Source: Gaiellasilicea sp037720595
GTDB taxonomy: Bacteria > Actinomycetota > Thermoleophilia > Gaiellales > Gaiellaceae
Direction: 5' to 3'
Length of the DNA stretch: 64,000 nt
Assembly (NCBI GenBank): GCA_037720595.1
Contig: JBBJLW010000008.1
Location: 73,558 to 137,557 of the forward strand
Part shown: piece after piece, positions 42,604 to 51,847 of the stretch
How the letters are laid out: every line of letters begins with the position of its first letter
Numbering within the stretch: the first letter of the stretch is position 1
The notes under the pieces: generated by a model
The model's input: the letters and a program-made list of their open reading frames with translations, nothing else
The model's database searches: none
Told to the model about the DNA's origin: nothing
Program-made: the position numbers and the translations under genes

Positions 42604-43704
42604 ATGCTCACCGTCGACATCGCGCTCCCTGAGGTCGAAGAGCTCCAGAAGCTCGTCACGCAGGGCCAGGAGAAAGGGTTTCTCACCTACGACGAGATCG
42701 TCTCCGGCCTCGAGGAGGTGGAGTTCTCCAAGGAGCAGATCGAGGACTTCTACACCTATTTGATCGACCACTCGATCGAGCTCGTCGAGGGAGAGCAGTA
42801 CAAGTCGCCACCGCACGAGCAGCCCGCCCTCGCCGAGGAGGATGCCAAGCCGGCGCCGCAGCTCGACCTCACCGTCGAGCCCTCGCTCGACTCGCTGCGG
42901 CTCTACCTCCGCGAGATCGGCAAGGTGCCGCTCCTGACAGCCGATCAGGAGGTCTACCTGGCCAAGCGGATCGAGCGGGGGGACATGTCCGCGAAGACGC
43001 AGATGGTCGAGGCGAACCTGCGTCTCGTCGTCTCGATCGCGAAGGGCTATCTCGGACGCGGCCTTTCCTTCCTCGACCTGATCCAGGAGGGCTCGCTGGG
43101 GCTGATCCGCGCGGTGGAGAAGTTCGACTACCGCAAGGGGTTCAAGTTCTCCACCTACGCGACCTGGTGGATCCGGCAGGCCGTCACACGAGCGATCGCC
43201 GACAAGGCGCGCACGATTCGGATTCCGGTGCACATGGTCGAGAAGCTGAACAAGGTCGTCCACATCGAGCGCCAGCTCGTCCAGCGCCTCGGGCGCGAGC
43301 CGCGCCCCGACGAGATCGCGGAAGAGCTCGAGATCACGACCGACGAGGTGCGCGACATCCTCCGGATGGCGCAGATGCCGGTCTCGCTGGAGAAGCCGAT
43401 CGGCGAGGAGGAGGACAGCTCGCTCGGCGACTTCGTCCCCGACGACTCGGCCGAGTCTCCGTTCGACACCGCCTCGCTCTCGCTGCGCCGTGAGGACGTC
43501 GAGATGGCGCTCTCGGCCCTGCCCGAGCGCGAGCGGAAGGTGATCGAGCTTCGCTTCGGTCTCTCCGGGACGCCGCCCTGCACGCTCGAGGAGGTCGGTC
43601 GCGCCTTCGGCGTCACCCGCGAGCGGATCCGGCAGATCGAGAACAACACGCTCAAGAAGCTCGAGGGCCTGCCGGAAGCACAAGCTCTGCGCAACTGTAT
43701 GTAG
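42604..43704 (+). CDS. Principal-type RNA polymerase sigma factor (RpoD/SigA family)
   Basis: The 366-residue protein has region 1.2 (DSLRLYLREIGKVPLLTADQE), region 2 (MVEANLRLVVSIAKGYLGRG, FLDLIQEGSLGLIRAVEKFDY, KFSTYATWWIRQA), region 3 and region 4 (TREEIR-like helix FGVTRERIRQIENNTLKKL). A truncated region 1.1-like segment precedes them. It is highly similar to housekeeping sigma factors, but other SigA-like (group 2) factors look the same by eye. The insertion GTPPCT in region 4 is minor. It has a good leader and no coupled neighbours. Confidence 0.92.
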   Translation: MLTVDIALPEVEELQKLVTQGQEKGFLTYDEIVSGLEEVEFSKEQIEDFYTYLIDHSIELVEGEQYKSPPHEQPALAEEDAKPAPQLDLTVEPSLDSLRLYLREIGKVPLLTADQEVYLAKRIERGDMSAKTQMVEANLRLVVSIAKGYLGRGLSFLDLIQEGSLGLIRAVEKFDYRKGFKFSTYATWWIRQAVTRAIADKARTIRIPVHMVEKLNKVVHIERQLVQRLGREPRPDEIAEELEITTDEVRDILRMAQMPVSLEKPIGEEEDSSLGDFVPDDSAESPFDTASLSLRREDVEMALSALPERERKVIELRFGLSGTPPCTLEEVGRAFGVTRERIRQIENNTLKKLEGLPEAQALRNCM

Positions 43705-43818
43705 CGCCGGCCTCGGCATCCGCAGGATCCAGCCCCTGCGCGAGATCCCCGGCCGTGCTCCCGCGCGGCATCGGCACGGTGGCGCGCGGCTGGTAGGCGT
43801 GGCGTCCAGCAACTCGAG

Positions 43819-45474
43819 CTAGAACAGCCCGACCGTCCGGCCTTCCTCATCGATGTCGACGGCGAAGGCGGCGGGGCGCTCGGCGAGGCCCGGCATCGTC
43901 TGCATGTCCCCGCAGAGCGCGACGAGCCAGCCGGCGCCGGTGTAGGCGCGGAGATCCCTGATCGTGACCGTGAAGCCCTCGGGGGCGTTCGCCAGGCTCG
44001 CGTCGTGCGAGAGCGAGAGGTGCGTCTTCGCCATGCAGATCGGGAGTCGGTCGAGCCCTGCCGCCGTGAACGCTGCGATTTTGTCCCGCGCCGTCTTCAG
44101 GAGGAAAACGTCGTCGGCGCCGTAGACGCGAGTTGCGATCGCCCGGATCTTCTCCTCGATCGGAGCGTCGATCGGGTAGGTGTAGTCAAAGGACGGCGCC
44201 TCGCGCGCAGCGTCCACGACCGCCTCCGCGAGCGCGGTCACTCCCTGCCCTCCTCGCTCGAAGCCCTCGTTCAGCTCGGCCGCGTGCGCACCGTGGTCGA
44301 GCGCGAGGCGGCGGACGAGCTCGACCTCCTCGTCCGTGTCGCCGGGAAAGCGGTTGACGGCGACCACGGCCTTCAGCCCGAATCCGCGCACGATCTCGAG
44401 GTGGCGACGCAGGTTCGCGGCGCCGCGCTCGATCGCCGCGAGGCCGCCGCCCGGTTCGCCGCCATGGTGCTGCAGCGCGCGAACGGTCGCGACGAGGACG
44501 ACCGCACTCGGCGAGAGGTTCCCGACCCGGCAGACGATGTTGAGGAACTTCTCCATCCCCATGTCGGAGCCGAAGCCGCTCTCGGTGACCACGTAGTCGC
44601 CGAGCTTGAGTGCGACGAGATCGGCGACGAGCGAGTTGTTGCCGTGCGCGATATTCGCGAACGGGCCGCAGTGCACGAGCGCCGGCTGCCCTTCGAGCGT
44701 CTGGACGAGGTTCGGTTTGAGCGCGTCCTTCAGCAGCACCGTCATCGCGCCGGCTGCGTTCAGGCCCTCGGCTGTGATCGGCTCGCCCGAGAAGGAGTGG
44801 CCGACGGTGATCGCGCCGAGCCGCCGGCGCAGGTCGAAGAGGTCGCGCGCGACGGCGACGATCGCCATCACCTCGGACGCCGCCGTGATGTCGAAGCCGG
44901 TTTCGCGTACATAGCCGTTCGCGCGGCCGCCGAGCCCGACCACGATCTGCCGGAGCGCGCGGTCGTTCATGTCGACGCAACGCCGCCAGCTGATCGAGAG
45001 CGGATCGATCCCGAGCGCGTTGCCGTGGAGGAGGTGCGACTCGAGCAGCGCCGCGAGCAGGTTGTTCGCGGCGCCGATCGCGTGGAGATCGCCGGTGAAA
45101 TGGAGGTTGAGATCCTCCATCGGCACGACCTGCGTGTAACCGCCGCCCGCGGCGCCGCCCTTGATCCCGAACACCGGGCCGACCGAGGCTTCACGCAGGC
45201 ACAGCACCGCGCGCTTCCCGATCGCACCGAGACCCTGGGTGAGCGAGACCGAGGTCGTCGTCTTGCCCTCGCCGGCTTTCGTCGGCGTGATCGCCGTGAC
45301 GCAGATCAGCTTCCCGTCGGGCGTGCTCTGGAGCCGCTCGAGCACCGAGAGATCGAGCTTCGCCTTGTGGCGGCCGTATTGCTCGACCTCTCCCGGGAGC
45401 AGGCCTGCCTCTTCCGCGACCTGCGCGATCGGGAGCAGTTGCGCCGCCTGCGCGATCTCGAGGCTCGAGAGCAT
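43819..45474 (-). CDS. fhs: Formate-tetrahydrofolate ligase
   Basis: The enzyme makes 10-formyl-THF from formate, THF and ATP (or the reverse). The 551-residue protein has TAITPTKAGEGKTTTSVSL (P-loop), RGGAAGGG-type segment KGGAAGGGYTQVVP, and NNLLAALLESHLLHGNALGIDP. EGQPALVHCGPFANIAHGNNS and ALVVAVNRF-like AVVAVNRFPGD are also present. Length is normal. It is the last gene of the sarcosine oxidase operon (1-nt overlap), which suggests handling of C1 units released by demethylation. Confidence 0.96.
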   Translation of the reverse strand: MLSSLEIAQAAQLLPIAQVAEEAGLLPGEVEQYGRHKAKLDLSVLERLQSTPDGKLICVTAITPTKAGEGKTTTSVSLTQGLGAIGKRAVLCLREASVGPVFGIKGGAAGGGYTQVVPMEDLNLHFTGDLHAIGAANNLLAALLESHLLHGNALGIDPLSISWRRCVDMNDRALRQIVVGLGGRANGYVRETGFDITAASEVMAIVAVARDLFDLRRRLGAITVGHSFSGEPITAEGLNAAGAMTVLLKDALKPNLVQTLEGQPALVHCGPFANIAHGNNSLVADLVALKLGDYVVTESGFGSDMGMEKFLNIVCRVGNLSPSAVVLVATVRALQHHGGEPGGGLAAIERGAANLRRHLEIVRGFGLKAVVAVNRFPGDTDEEVELVRRLALDHGAHAAELNEGFERGGQGVTALAEAVVDAAREAPSFDYTYPIDAPIEEKIRAIATRVYGADDVFLLKTARDKIAAFTAAGLDRLPICMAKTHLSLSHDASLANAPEGFTVTIRDLRAYTGAGWLVALCGDMQTMPGLAERPAAFAVDIDEEGRTVGLF

Positions 45475-46688
45475 CAGTGCGAGACCGCCGCTGCCGCTAG
45501 CTCGGAGACGAGCGTGTCGGTGGAGAAGCGCTCGAGCGCGAACGGCGCGATCAGCTCCGGCGTCCGCTTCGTCGCGACGAGCTCGGCCAGCGTGGTGCCG
45601 ACGATCGGCGCGGCCTTGAAGCCGTAGGTGCCCCAGCCGGCGGAGACGAGAAAGCCGTCGACCTCGGTGACGCCGAGGATCGGGCTGAAGTCGGGACTGA
45701 TGTCGCAGAGCCCGGTCCACTGGCGCAGCACGCGCGCGCTCTCGAGCTGCGGGAAGAGCTCCAGCGCGTGTCGCGCCGAGTACTCGAGGAAGGGGAACGT
45801 GCTCGTCCCGCGATAGGTTGTGTACGGCTCGATCTCGGCGCCGATCAGGATCTCGCCGCGGTCGGTCTGCGAGACGTAGACGTGCATCTGCGACGAGACG
45901 ATGATCACGTCGAGAAACGGCTTCAGCGGCTCGGTCACGAACGCCTGGAGGATGTGCGTCGTGATCGGCAGCGCCACACCCGCGAGGTCGGCGACGAGGG
46001 TCGACCAGCCGGCCGTCGCGCTGACGACGGTGTCGCAGGCGATCTCGCCGCGGTTCGTCCGGACGCCCGTGACGCGGCCGTCGGCGCGGTCGATCCCCGT
46101 CACCTCCGTGTACGGGTGGATCTCGACCCCGCGCCGGTCGGCGCCGCGCGCGAGGCCCCAGACGACGGCGTCGTGCCGGATGATCCCACCGGGCGGGTGG
46201 TAGAGCGCGCCGAGCACGGGCCACGTCACCTCCGTTGAGAGGTCGAGCTCCGGGCAGAGCTTCGCGATCTCCTCGAGCCCGACGAGCCGGCTGTCGATCC
46301 CGAGTAGCTGGTTGACCTCGGCCCGCTCGGTGGCCGTGATCAGCGCCCGATCGGAGTGGGCGAGGGTGAGGTGCCCGAGCTGCGAGAAGAAGAGGTTGAA
46401 GTCGAGCTCGCGTGAGAGCCGCTCGTAGAGCTCGACGCTCGCCTGGTAGAACGCTGCGCCCTCGGGGGTCCGGTAGTTCGAGCGGATGATCGTCGTGTTG
46501 CGGCCGGCGGCGCCCGAGCCGATGTAGCTCTTCTCGAGCACGGCAACGTTGGTGATCCCGTGGTTCTTCGCCAGGTAGTACGCGGTCGCGAGGCCGTGCG
46601 AGCCGCCGCCGACGATCACGACGTCATAGCGCTTCTTCAGCTCGCCGCGCGGCCGCCACATACGGCGGGTCCGGAAGATGTCCTTCAT
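45474..46688 (-). CDS. soxB: Sarcosine oxidase subunit beta
   Basis: The beta subunit carries the covalent FMN and non-covalent FAD of heterotetrameric sarcosine oxidase. The 404-residue protein has the dinucleotide fold DVVIVGGGSHGLATAYYLAKNH and GSGAAGRNTTIIRSNY. The flavin-linked region near WPVLGALYHPPGGIIRHDAVVWGLA and the C-terminal GFLVSAGWGTYGFKAAPIVG also match. It catalyses oxidative demethylation of sarcosine to glycine. It overlaps soxG by 4 nt and fhs by 1 nt. Confidence 0.93.
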   Translation of the reverse strand: MKDIFRTRRMWRPRGELKKRYDVVIVGGGSHGLATAYYLAKNHGITNVAVLEKSYIGSGAAGRNTTIIRSNYRTPEGAAFYQASVELYERLSRELDFNLFFSQLGHLTLAHSDRALITATERAEVNQLLGIDSRLVGLEEIAKLCPELDLSTEVTWPVLGALYHPPGGIIRHDAVVWGLARGADRRGVEIHPYTEVTGIDRADGRVTGVRTNRGEIACDTVVSATAGWSTLVADLAGVALPITTHILQAFVTEPLKPFLDVIIVSSQMHVYVSQTDRGEILIGAEIEPYTTYRGTSTFPFLEYSARHALELFPQLESARVLRQWTGLCDISPDFSPILGVTEVDGFLVSAGWGTYGFKAAPIVGTTLAELVATKRTPELIAPFALERFSTDTLVSELAAAAVSH

Positions 46689-47140
46689 CGCAGTCCCTCT
46701 GCGGTGTCGAGGACGACTGCGGCAACGTGGTCCGCGTATTCCTGCGCGAAGAAAAGGCGGAACTCGTCGCCGTCGCGGAGAACCGTTGTTTGGACGCCCG
46801 CGACCGAGCCGACGGCGGGAAGCGCGTCGAGATCGAGATCCGTCAGCCGGCGCATCAGCTGCTTGCCGCGAAGGGCGAGCCCGGCGAGCGCGCCGCTGAG
46901 GTCGACCCCGCCGAGCTGGGCGGCGAGCGCCGGCGCCGCGGCGGCTTTGCAGAGGACGAGCGCTCGCCGTGGCGTGATGCGGACGACCTCGCCGTCGACC
47001 GCTGCGTCGAGCTCGCCGCGCACCTCGAGCATTCCGAGGCTCGACAGGTCGCGCAGCTCGCTACCCGCAAGCGCCCGCTCGAGCGGTGAGCGATAGCCGG
47101 CTTCCGCGAGGGCCGGGCTGAGGAATCGAAGCTCGCTCAC
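46685..47140 (-). CDS. soxG: Sarcosine oxidase subunit gamma
   Basis: The gamma subunit is a small GcvT-like structural subunit. The 151-residue protein has RSPLERALAG, SELRDLSSLGMLEVRG and the family-like GSVAGVQTTVLRDGDEFRLFF. Identity rests on operon position between soxA and soxB and length (about 150-200 in the family). The GTG at 47140 overlaps soxA by 4 nt. Confidence 0.83.
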   Translation of the reverse strand: MSELRFLSPALAEAGYRSPLERALAGSELRDLSSLGMLEVRGELDAAVDGEVVRITPRRALVLCKAAAAPALAAQLGGVDLSGALAGLALRGKQLMRRLTDLDLDALPAVGSVAGVQTTVLRDGDEFRLFFAQEYADHVAAVVLDTAEGLR

Positions 47141-49731
47141 GAACGCAGCCTCGTTCCTTCCGGGTCGAAGAACGGTTGCAGGCGCACCGTTGCGGGCTGC
47201 AGGCTGCCGTTCATCCTGAGCTCGAGCCGAGCTCCCTCCCGTGCGAGCTCGGGCGGCACCCAGGCGAGTCCGATCGCCTTTTGCAGCTCCTCGCTCCAAC
47301 GGGCGCTCGTCACCCGCCCCGCCGGCCGGCCGTCGACGACGACCTGACTACCCTCGGCCGGTACCGCGCTGCCCTCCAGCTCGAAGCCGACGAGCCGCTC
47401 GCGTGGCCCGCGCTCCTGGAAGTGCTCGAGCGCCCACTTGCCGACGAAGTCGTCCTTGTCCAGCTTGACGATCCAGGGCATTCCGGCATCGAGCGCGTTC
47501 GACTCCGAGTCGGTGTCCTGTCCCACGATGATGTGCTGCTTCTCGAGGCGGAGGACTCGCTGCGCCTCGAGACCGAACGGGCGCACGCCGAGATCGGCTC
47601 CCCGTTCGAGGAGCGTGTCCCAGAGGTGCCCGGCAAGTGGACTTGGGCAGTGGATCTCGTAACCGAGCTCGCCGACGAAGCCGATGCGCAGGAGCAGGCA
47701 CGGGACGCCGGCGACGGGCGCCTCTTTCAGGTCGAGGTACGCGAAGCTCTCCGGCGAGACGTCGAGCTGGGTCAGCCGGCCGAGCAACTCGCGCGCATTC
47801 GGGCCGGCGACGTTGACGGCCGCGAGCGCGCCGGTCACGTCGACGATCTCGACGTCCATCCTCCAGACCGCGTTCCACCACTCGAACCACTCGAGCACCG
47901 CGTCGGCGCCGGTCGACGTGGTCGTCACGTAGAGCTGCGATTCGGAGAGCCGGCCGATCGTCCCGTCGTCCATGATCCGGCCCGCGTCCGTGCCGAGGAC
48001 GCCGTAGCGGATCCGCCCCGGCTTCAAGTCGGCGAAGCGGTTGGGATAGAGGCGCTCGAGGAACGCGACGGCGTCGGGCCCGGTCACGAGCAGCTTGCCG
48101 AGCGTGGAGACGTCGATCACGCCGACGGCGTGGTGCACGGCGCGCGTCTCCGCGGCGGGATCGCCGTACGAGTGAACGCGCCGCCAGGCGCCCGCCCACA
48201 TCATCCGGGCGCCGAGCTCCTCGTGTCGGTGGTGGAGCGAGGTGCGCTTGGCGGGCTCGTGGCCGCGCCCCGCAAGGAGGCCGAGCGTGACCGGCGCCCA
48301 GGGCGGCCGCGCCGTCGTCGTCCCGATCGTGGCCTCGTCGCTGCCGGTCTCCTGCGCGTACGAGCGGACCGAGGCGAGGTGGCAGAGCCGGCCCTGGCAC
48401 GGACCCATCGTCACGGTCGTATACCGCTTCGCGAGCTCGAGCGAGTCGAATCCTTCGGCGATCGCCCGGCGGACGTCCTTCGTCGTGACGTCCTCGCAGA
48501 CGCAGACGAATGACTTCGCCTTGCCGACTGGCGCCGACAAGGCGATTGGCGGCGGTGCGAGCGTTCCCGTGACCGAGCCGGCCGCTTCGATTCCCACCGG
48601 GAGGTCGCGCGGGACGAAGATCCCGGCTGCGGCGTCGTACTCGATCCTGGCGCCGGCCTGGGCGAGGAGCGAGTAGGCGGGCTGGCGGCTGCCGGACGCG
48701 ACGAGGAGGTCGATGTCGATTACTTCGCCATCGACTCGAACCGAGATCACGCGGCCCTTCCTTCCGACGGCAGCTATTTCCCTTGGCGTGCGCTCGGCCA
48801 GGTCGAACACGCGCACGACCTCCGTTCCCGCGGCGCGCAGATCGTCGACGATCCTGTCGGCGTCGGGCGCGATCACGACGGCTCGCTCTCCCGGCCGAAT
48901 CGCCCACTCCCTCGCCAAACGGCGCACGCCGCTCGGCAGCATCACGCCGACGAGATCGTTGCCGGGAAAGACGAGCGGCTGCTCGATCGAGCCGGTTGCG
49001 ACGACGATCCGCTCCGCCCGGAAGCGCAGCAGGACGTCGCCCGCGTCGACGGGAACGAGGCCTCCCTCGTAGATCCCGATCGCGCGTGCCGGGGCGATCA
49101 CCGCGACGTCCAGCCCGACCAGCTCGTCGAGCTCGAGAGACAGTCCCTCGTCGACGAGCACGACCTGCTTCCCGGACGCCGCGGAGTCGCGCGCGGCAGC
49201 AACCCCGCCCGAGCCGCCGCCGATCACGAGCACCTGGGTCCGGCGATGCTCGGTGTCGAAGCGTCGCGTCCGGCGCCCGTGCCGGTCGATCCGCCCGAGT
49301 CCGGCGATGTTCCGCAGCACGCGCTCGTAGTGCGGCCACGCCCAGCGCGGGCGGATCATCGTCCGGTAGTAGAAGCCGACGGGCGTGAACGGGCCGCCGA
49401 GCTTGTCGATCACCGACAGCGCGTCCCGGTCGAGCGAGCCGAGGACGTTCTGGGCGCGCACGATTGCGCCCGCCCGCGCCGGCTCGGTGCAGACGCGGAC
49501 GCTCGGGACGCCGTCGACCTGCATGAGGCAGTTCGGGCACGAGCCCGTGCAGCAGAGCAGGCCGCGCGGCCGGTGGTACTTGAAGCTGCGCGAGAAGACG
49601 CGGCGGCCGCCCGCGTAGAGCGCGGAGCCGATCGTGTCGCCCTCGAACGCGTCGATCCGCTTGCCCTCGAAGGTGAAGCTGAGGGGTCGAGTGCGATCGA
49701 GGCGCTCATCGGGCTGCGACGGCAGGCGCAT
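47137..49731 (-). CDS. soxA: Sarcosine oxidase subunit alpha
   Basis: The alpha subunit binds NAD and transfers the methylene group to THF. The 864-residue protein has an N-terminal ferredoxin-like part (KYHRPRGLLCCTGSCPNCLM) and a nucleotide-binding domain (VLVIGGGSGGVAAARDSAA). A bacterioferredoxin/BFD-like part follows (FVCVCEDVTTKDVRRAI), then a C-terminal GcvT aminomethyltransferase-like domain with GELGYEIHCPS and the FGLEAQRVLRLEKQHIIVG segment. It is about 100 residues shorter than common SoxA. ATG 49731 overlaps soxD stop. Confidence 0.93.
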   Translation of the reverse strand: MRLPSQPDERLDRTRPLSFTFEGKRIDAFEGDTIGSALYAGGRRVFSRSFKYHRPRGLLCCTGSCPNCLMQVDGVPSVRVCTEPARAGAIVRAQNVLGSLDRDALSVIDKLGGPFTPVGFYYRTMIRPRWAWPHYERVLRNIAGLGRIDRHGRRTRRFDTEHRRTQVLVIGGGSGGVAAARDSAASGKQVVLVDEGLSLELDELVGLDVAVIAPARAIGIYEGGLVPVDAGDVLLRFRAERIVVATGSIEQPLVFPGNDLVGVMLPSGVRRLAREWAIRPGERAVVIAPDADRIVDDLRAAGTEVVRVFDLAERTPREIAAVGRKGRVISVRVDGEVIDIDLLVASGSRQPAYSLLAQAGARIEYDAAAGIFVPRDLPVGIEAAGSVTGTLAPPPIALSAPVGKAKSFVCVCEDVTTKDVRRAIAEGFDSLELAKRYTTVTMGPCQGRLCHLASVRSYAQETGSDEATIGTTTARPPWAPVTLGLLAGRGHEPAKRTSLHHRHEELGARMMWAGAWRRVHSYGDPAAETRAVHHAVGVIDVSTLGKLLVTGPDAVAFLERLYPNRFADLKPGRIRYGVLGTDAGRIMDDGTIGRLSESQLYVTTTSTGADAVLEWFEWWNAVWRMDVEIVDVTGALAAVNVAGPNARELLGRLTQLDVSPESFAYLDLKEAPVAGVPCLLLRIGFVGELGYEIHCPSPLAGHLWDTLLERGADLGVRPFGLEAQRVLRLEKQHIIVGQDTDSESNALDAGMPWIVKLDKDDFVGKWALEHFQERGPRERLVGFELEGSAVPAEGSQVVVDGRPAGRVTSARWSEELQKAIGLAWVPPELAREGARLELRMNGSLQPATVRLQPFFDPEGTRLRS

Positions 49732-50042
49732 CAGACGGCTGGCTCGGGTGGGATCGCCGCGTCCGCAGGCGCTGTCGGCCCGGCGCCCGGGCCACCGCCG
49801 CTCTTGGTGCGCAGCACCTCGTTCGACCTCGTGTCCCGCTCGGCCTGGAACCAGAGCTCGCAGCCGAGGCGGTGGAACCACCACTCGTGCTGGATACCGG
49901 CGACGTTCCGCCGGAAGTAGAGGTACGAGCCGAGCTCTCGCACGTCGGGCCGCGCCTCCGGGCGGACGGCGAGCTCGCCGCCGTACGCGAACTCGTTCAC
50001 GTCACGCGGTCCGCAGCTCGGGCAGGGGAGCAGGAACGACAC
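49731..50042 (-). CDS. soxD: Sarcosine oxidase subunit delta
   Basis: The delta subunit is a small zinc-binding subunit. The 103-residue protein has PCPSCGPRDVNEFAYGGEL and the typical YLYFRRNVAGIQHEWWFHRLGCE (across residues 40-63), where the two CPSC Cys plus later His/Cys bind zinc. The tail is Pro/Ala-rich. It lies 2 bp after the fused methyltransferase gene and overlaps soxA by 1 nt. Confidence 0.92.
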   Translation of the reverse strand: MSFLLPCPSCGPRDVNEFAYGGELAVRPEARPDVRELGSYLYFRRNVAGIQHEWWFHRLGCELWFQAERDTRSNEVLRTKSGGGPGAGPTAPADAAIPPEPAV

Positions 50043-50044
50043 GA

Positions 50045-51847
50045 CTACGCAGTCTCCAGGAGCGCAGCGCTTCCGGCAAGGTCGACCGTGCGCGCATGCG
50101 CGTGCCGGATCTCGAGGAGGTAGGCGACCATGAGCTCATCGTCGCCGAAGGTGAGGTGGTAGGCGTCGGAGAGCTGCTCCGCCCGGCGGATCTGCTCCCG
50201 ATTCTCGGCGAAGAGCGGGCTGAATCGGAAGAAGGAGTAGTCCGCGACCTCGGCGACGAGACCGGCTTCCTCGAGGAGCTCCGCCGTCCAGAGCTGGCCG
50301 AGGATCGAGAGCTGCATCACGTAGGCGACGCCGCCCGGCGCGAGTAGCCGGGGCAGAAGCCGGAGTAGGTGGTCGAGCAGGTTCCGCCCCCAGTAGTCGA
50401 GCGGCCGGTGGGTGGCGCGGCCGAATGGGTCTACGGGCACCTGGTAGAGGCTCGCGACGACGACGTCGTAGACGCCCTCGGGGTCGTAGCTGTAGAGGTC
50501 GACCTCCTGCGCGGAGACGCGCTCCGCGACGCCGTTGCGGAAAGCGTTCGCGAGCGTGTTCGCGACCGCGCTTCGCTGCAGGTCGATCGCGTCGACCGCT
50601 GTCGCGCCGTTCAGGGCGAGCTGGATCGCGAGGAGGCCGGTACCGCAGCCGACGTCGAGGCAGCGCCTGTCCCGACCGGTTCCCTTCTGGGTCAGGTGCT
50701 TCCACACGAGCAGGCTGCCCTCCGTGGGGAGGAAGACTCCCGGCTCGCACACGAGCTCGGGGAACGGAAGCGGAAAGAGGCTCCGATCCCGCTCGTCCGT
50801 CCACGGCTGCGCCGGAACCGGGGTGCGGGACTCCGGCTCGAGCGCAGCGGCCACGGGCGTACTGCGGGGCCGGCCGGCCTTCGTGCCCGCGAGCCGCTCG
50901 CGCGCCGCGGCGATGTGCGCCGGCGATGTGCCGCAGCAGCCGCCCACGATCTGCGCGCCCTGCTCGCGCCAGGCGAGTGCGAGCTCGGCGTACTGCTCCG
51001 GCCCCGTCTCCTCGTCGAAGCGCCAGCCGGCATGAGAGGAGTAGCCGAGGTTGGGGTAGACGCCGAGCGGCAGATCGGTGAAGTCGCGCAACCATGGGAG
51101 CATCCCGTCCAGATGCTCGGGCGGCAGGCAGTTGATCAGGAGCGCCGAGACGCCGAGCTCCTCGAATCGCCGGGCCGCCCGGCCGAAGAGATCGCCTTCG
51201 GGTCCGCCCCAGTGCTGGCCGTAGACCCCGCAGACGCCGTGCCGGCAGCGGCGGAACGAGAGCCAGACCGGAAGCCCGCTCGCAAGCGCAGCCTCGATCG
51301 CCTCCCACGTGAACTCCTCGCGGATCAGCGACATCGTCTCCAGCAGCAGCAGGTCGGGCGGCTCGTCGCGAAGCGCGCGCAGGAGTAGCCCGAGCGACGC
51401 CCTTCGCTCGGTGCTGTCGACGTCGCCGTTGACGCTGAAGGCGACGGCGCAGTCGCCCGTCCTACCCGCCTCGTCGATCGCCTGGCGGGCGAGCGCGATT
51501 CCGAGCCGGGCGATATCGAGCCAGTGCGTGGTCGCCGAGCTCGCGGGCCCGCCGATGTCCAGCTCCGCGGCCGCGAGCACCGCCCACGTATTCGTCGAGA
51601 TCACGTCGCAGGGGACGTCGACGTAGCGGCGATGCACGTCCTTGACGGCGTACGGGGTGTCGTACAGCGCCCAGGTCCCCCAGAGCCCGCGGTCCGAGTT
51701 GAGCAGGTCGCCAGCCCGGGCGTGCGCCCGCTCGAGCTCGGTCGCGTTCGCGCCGTCGAGAAGCACCGGCTCGCCCGCTTCGAGCAGGCCGACGATCCGC
51801 CCGTACGCGGGCGAGACCGTCGTCGGAGCCTGAATCGCGGTGCTCAG
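50045..51847 (-). CDS. Homocysteine S-methyltransferase domain fused to SAM-dependent methyltransferase
   Basis: The 600-residue protein has two enzymes in one chain. Residues about 12-310 form a homocysteine methyltransferase TIM barrel, with VLLDGANATELERAHARAG, RRCRHGVCGVYGQHWGGPE and zinc Cys in LLINCLPPEHL and VGGCCGTSPAHIAAA. Residues about 360-600 are a class I SAM methyltransferase with motif I RRCLDVGCGTGLLAIQLAL. The fit is a methyl-accepting module joined to one that uses SAM, perhaps to methylate a product or to regenerate. No ATG, GTG or TTG sits before the barrel; CTG 51847 overlaps the upstream stop as CTGA. Substrates unknown. Confidence 0.82.
   Translation of the reverse strand: MSTAIQAPTTVSPAYGRIVGLLEAGEPVLLDGANATELERAHARAGDLLNSDRGLWGTWALYDTPYAVKDVHRRYVDVPCDVISTNTWAVLAAAELDIGGPASSATTHWLDIARLGIALARQAIDEAGRTGDCAVAFSVNGDVDSTERRASLGLLLRALRDEPPDLLLLETMSLIREEFTWEAIEAALASGLPVWLSFRRCRHGVCGVYGQHWGGPEGDLFGRAARRFEELGVSALLINCLPPEHLDGMLPWLRDFTDLPLGVYPNLGYSSHAGWRFDEETGPEQYAELALAWREQGAQIVGGCCGTSPAHIAAARERLAGTKAGRPRSTPVAAALEPESRTPVPAQPWTDERDRSLFPLPFPELVCEPGVFLPTEGSLLVWKHLTQKGTGRDRRCLDVGCGTGLLAIQLALNGATAVDAIDLQRSAVANTLANAFRNGVAERVSAQEVDLYSYDPEGVYDVVVASLYQVPVDPFGRATHRPLDYWGRNLLDHLLRLLPRLLAPGGVAYVMQLSILGQLWTAELLEEAGLVAEVADYSFFRFSPLFAENREQIRRAEQLSDAYHLTFGDDELMVAYLLEIRHAHARTVDLAGSAALLETA

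Noticed and set aside
43705..43818. Small RNA after the sigma-factor gene
   Set aside because: There is only a weak GC inverted repeat (CCGCGCG/CGCGCGG); no recognisable RNA family or promoter.
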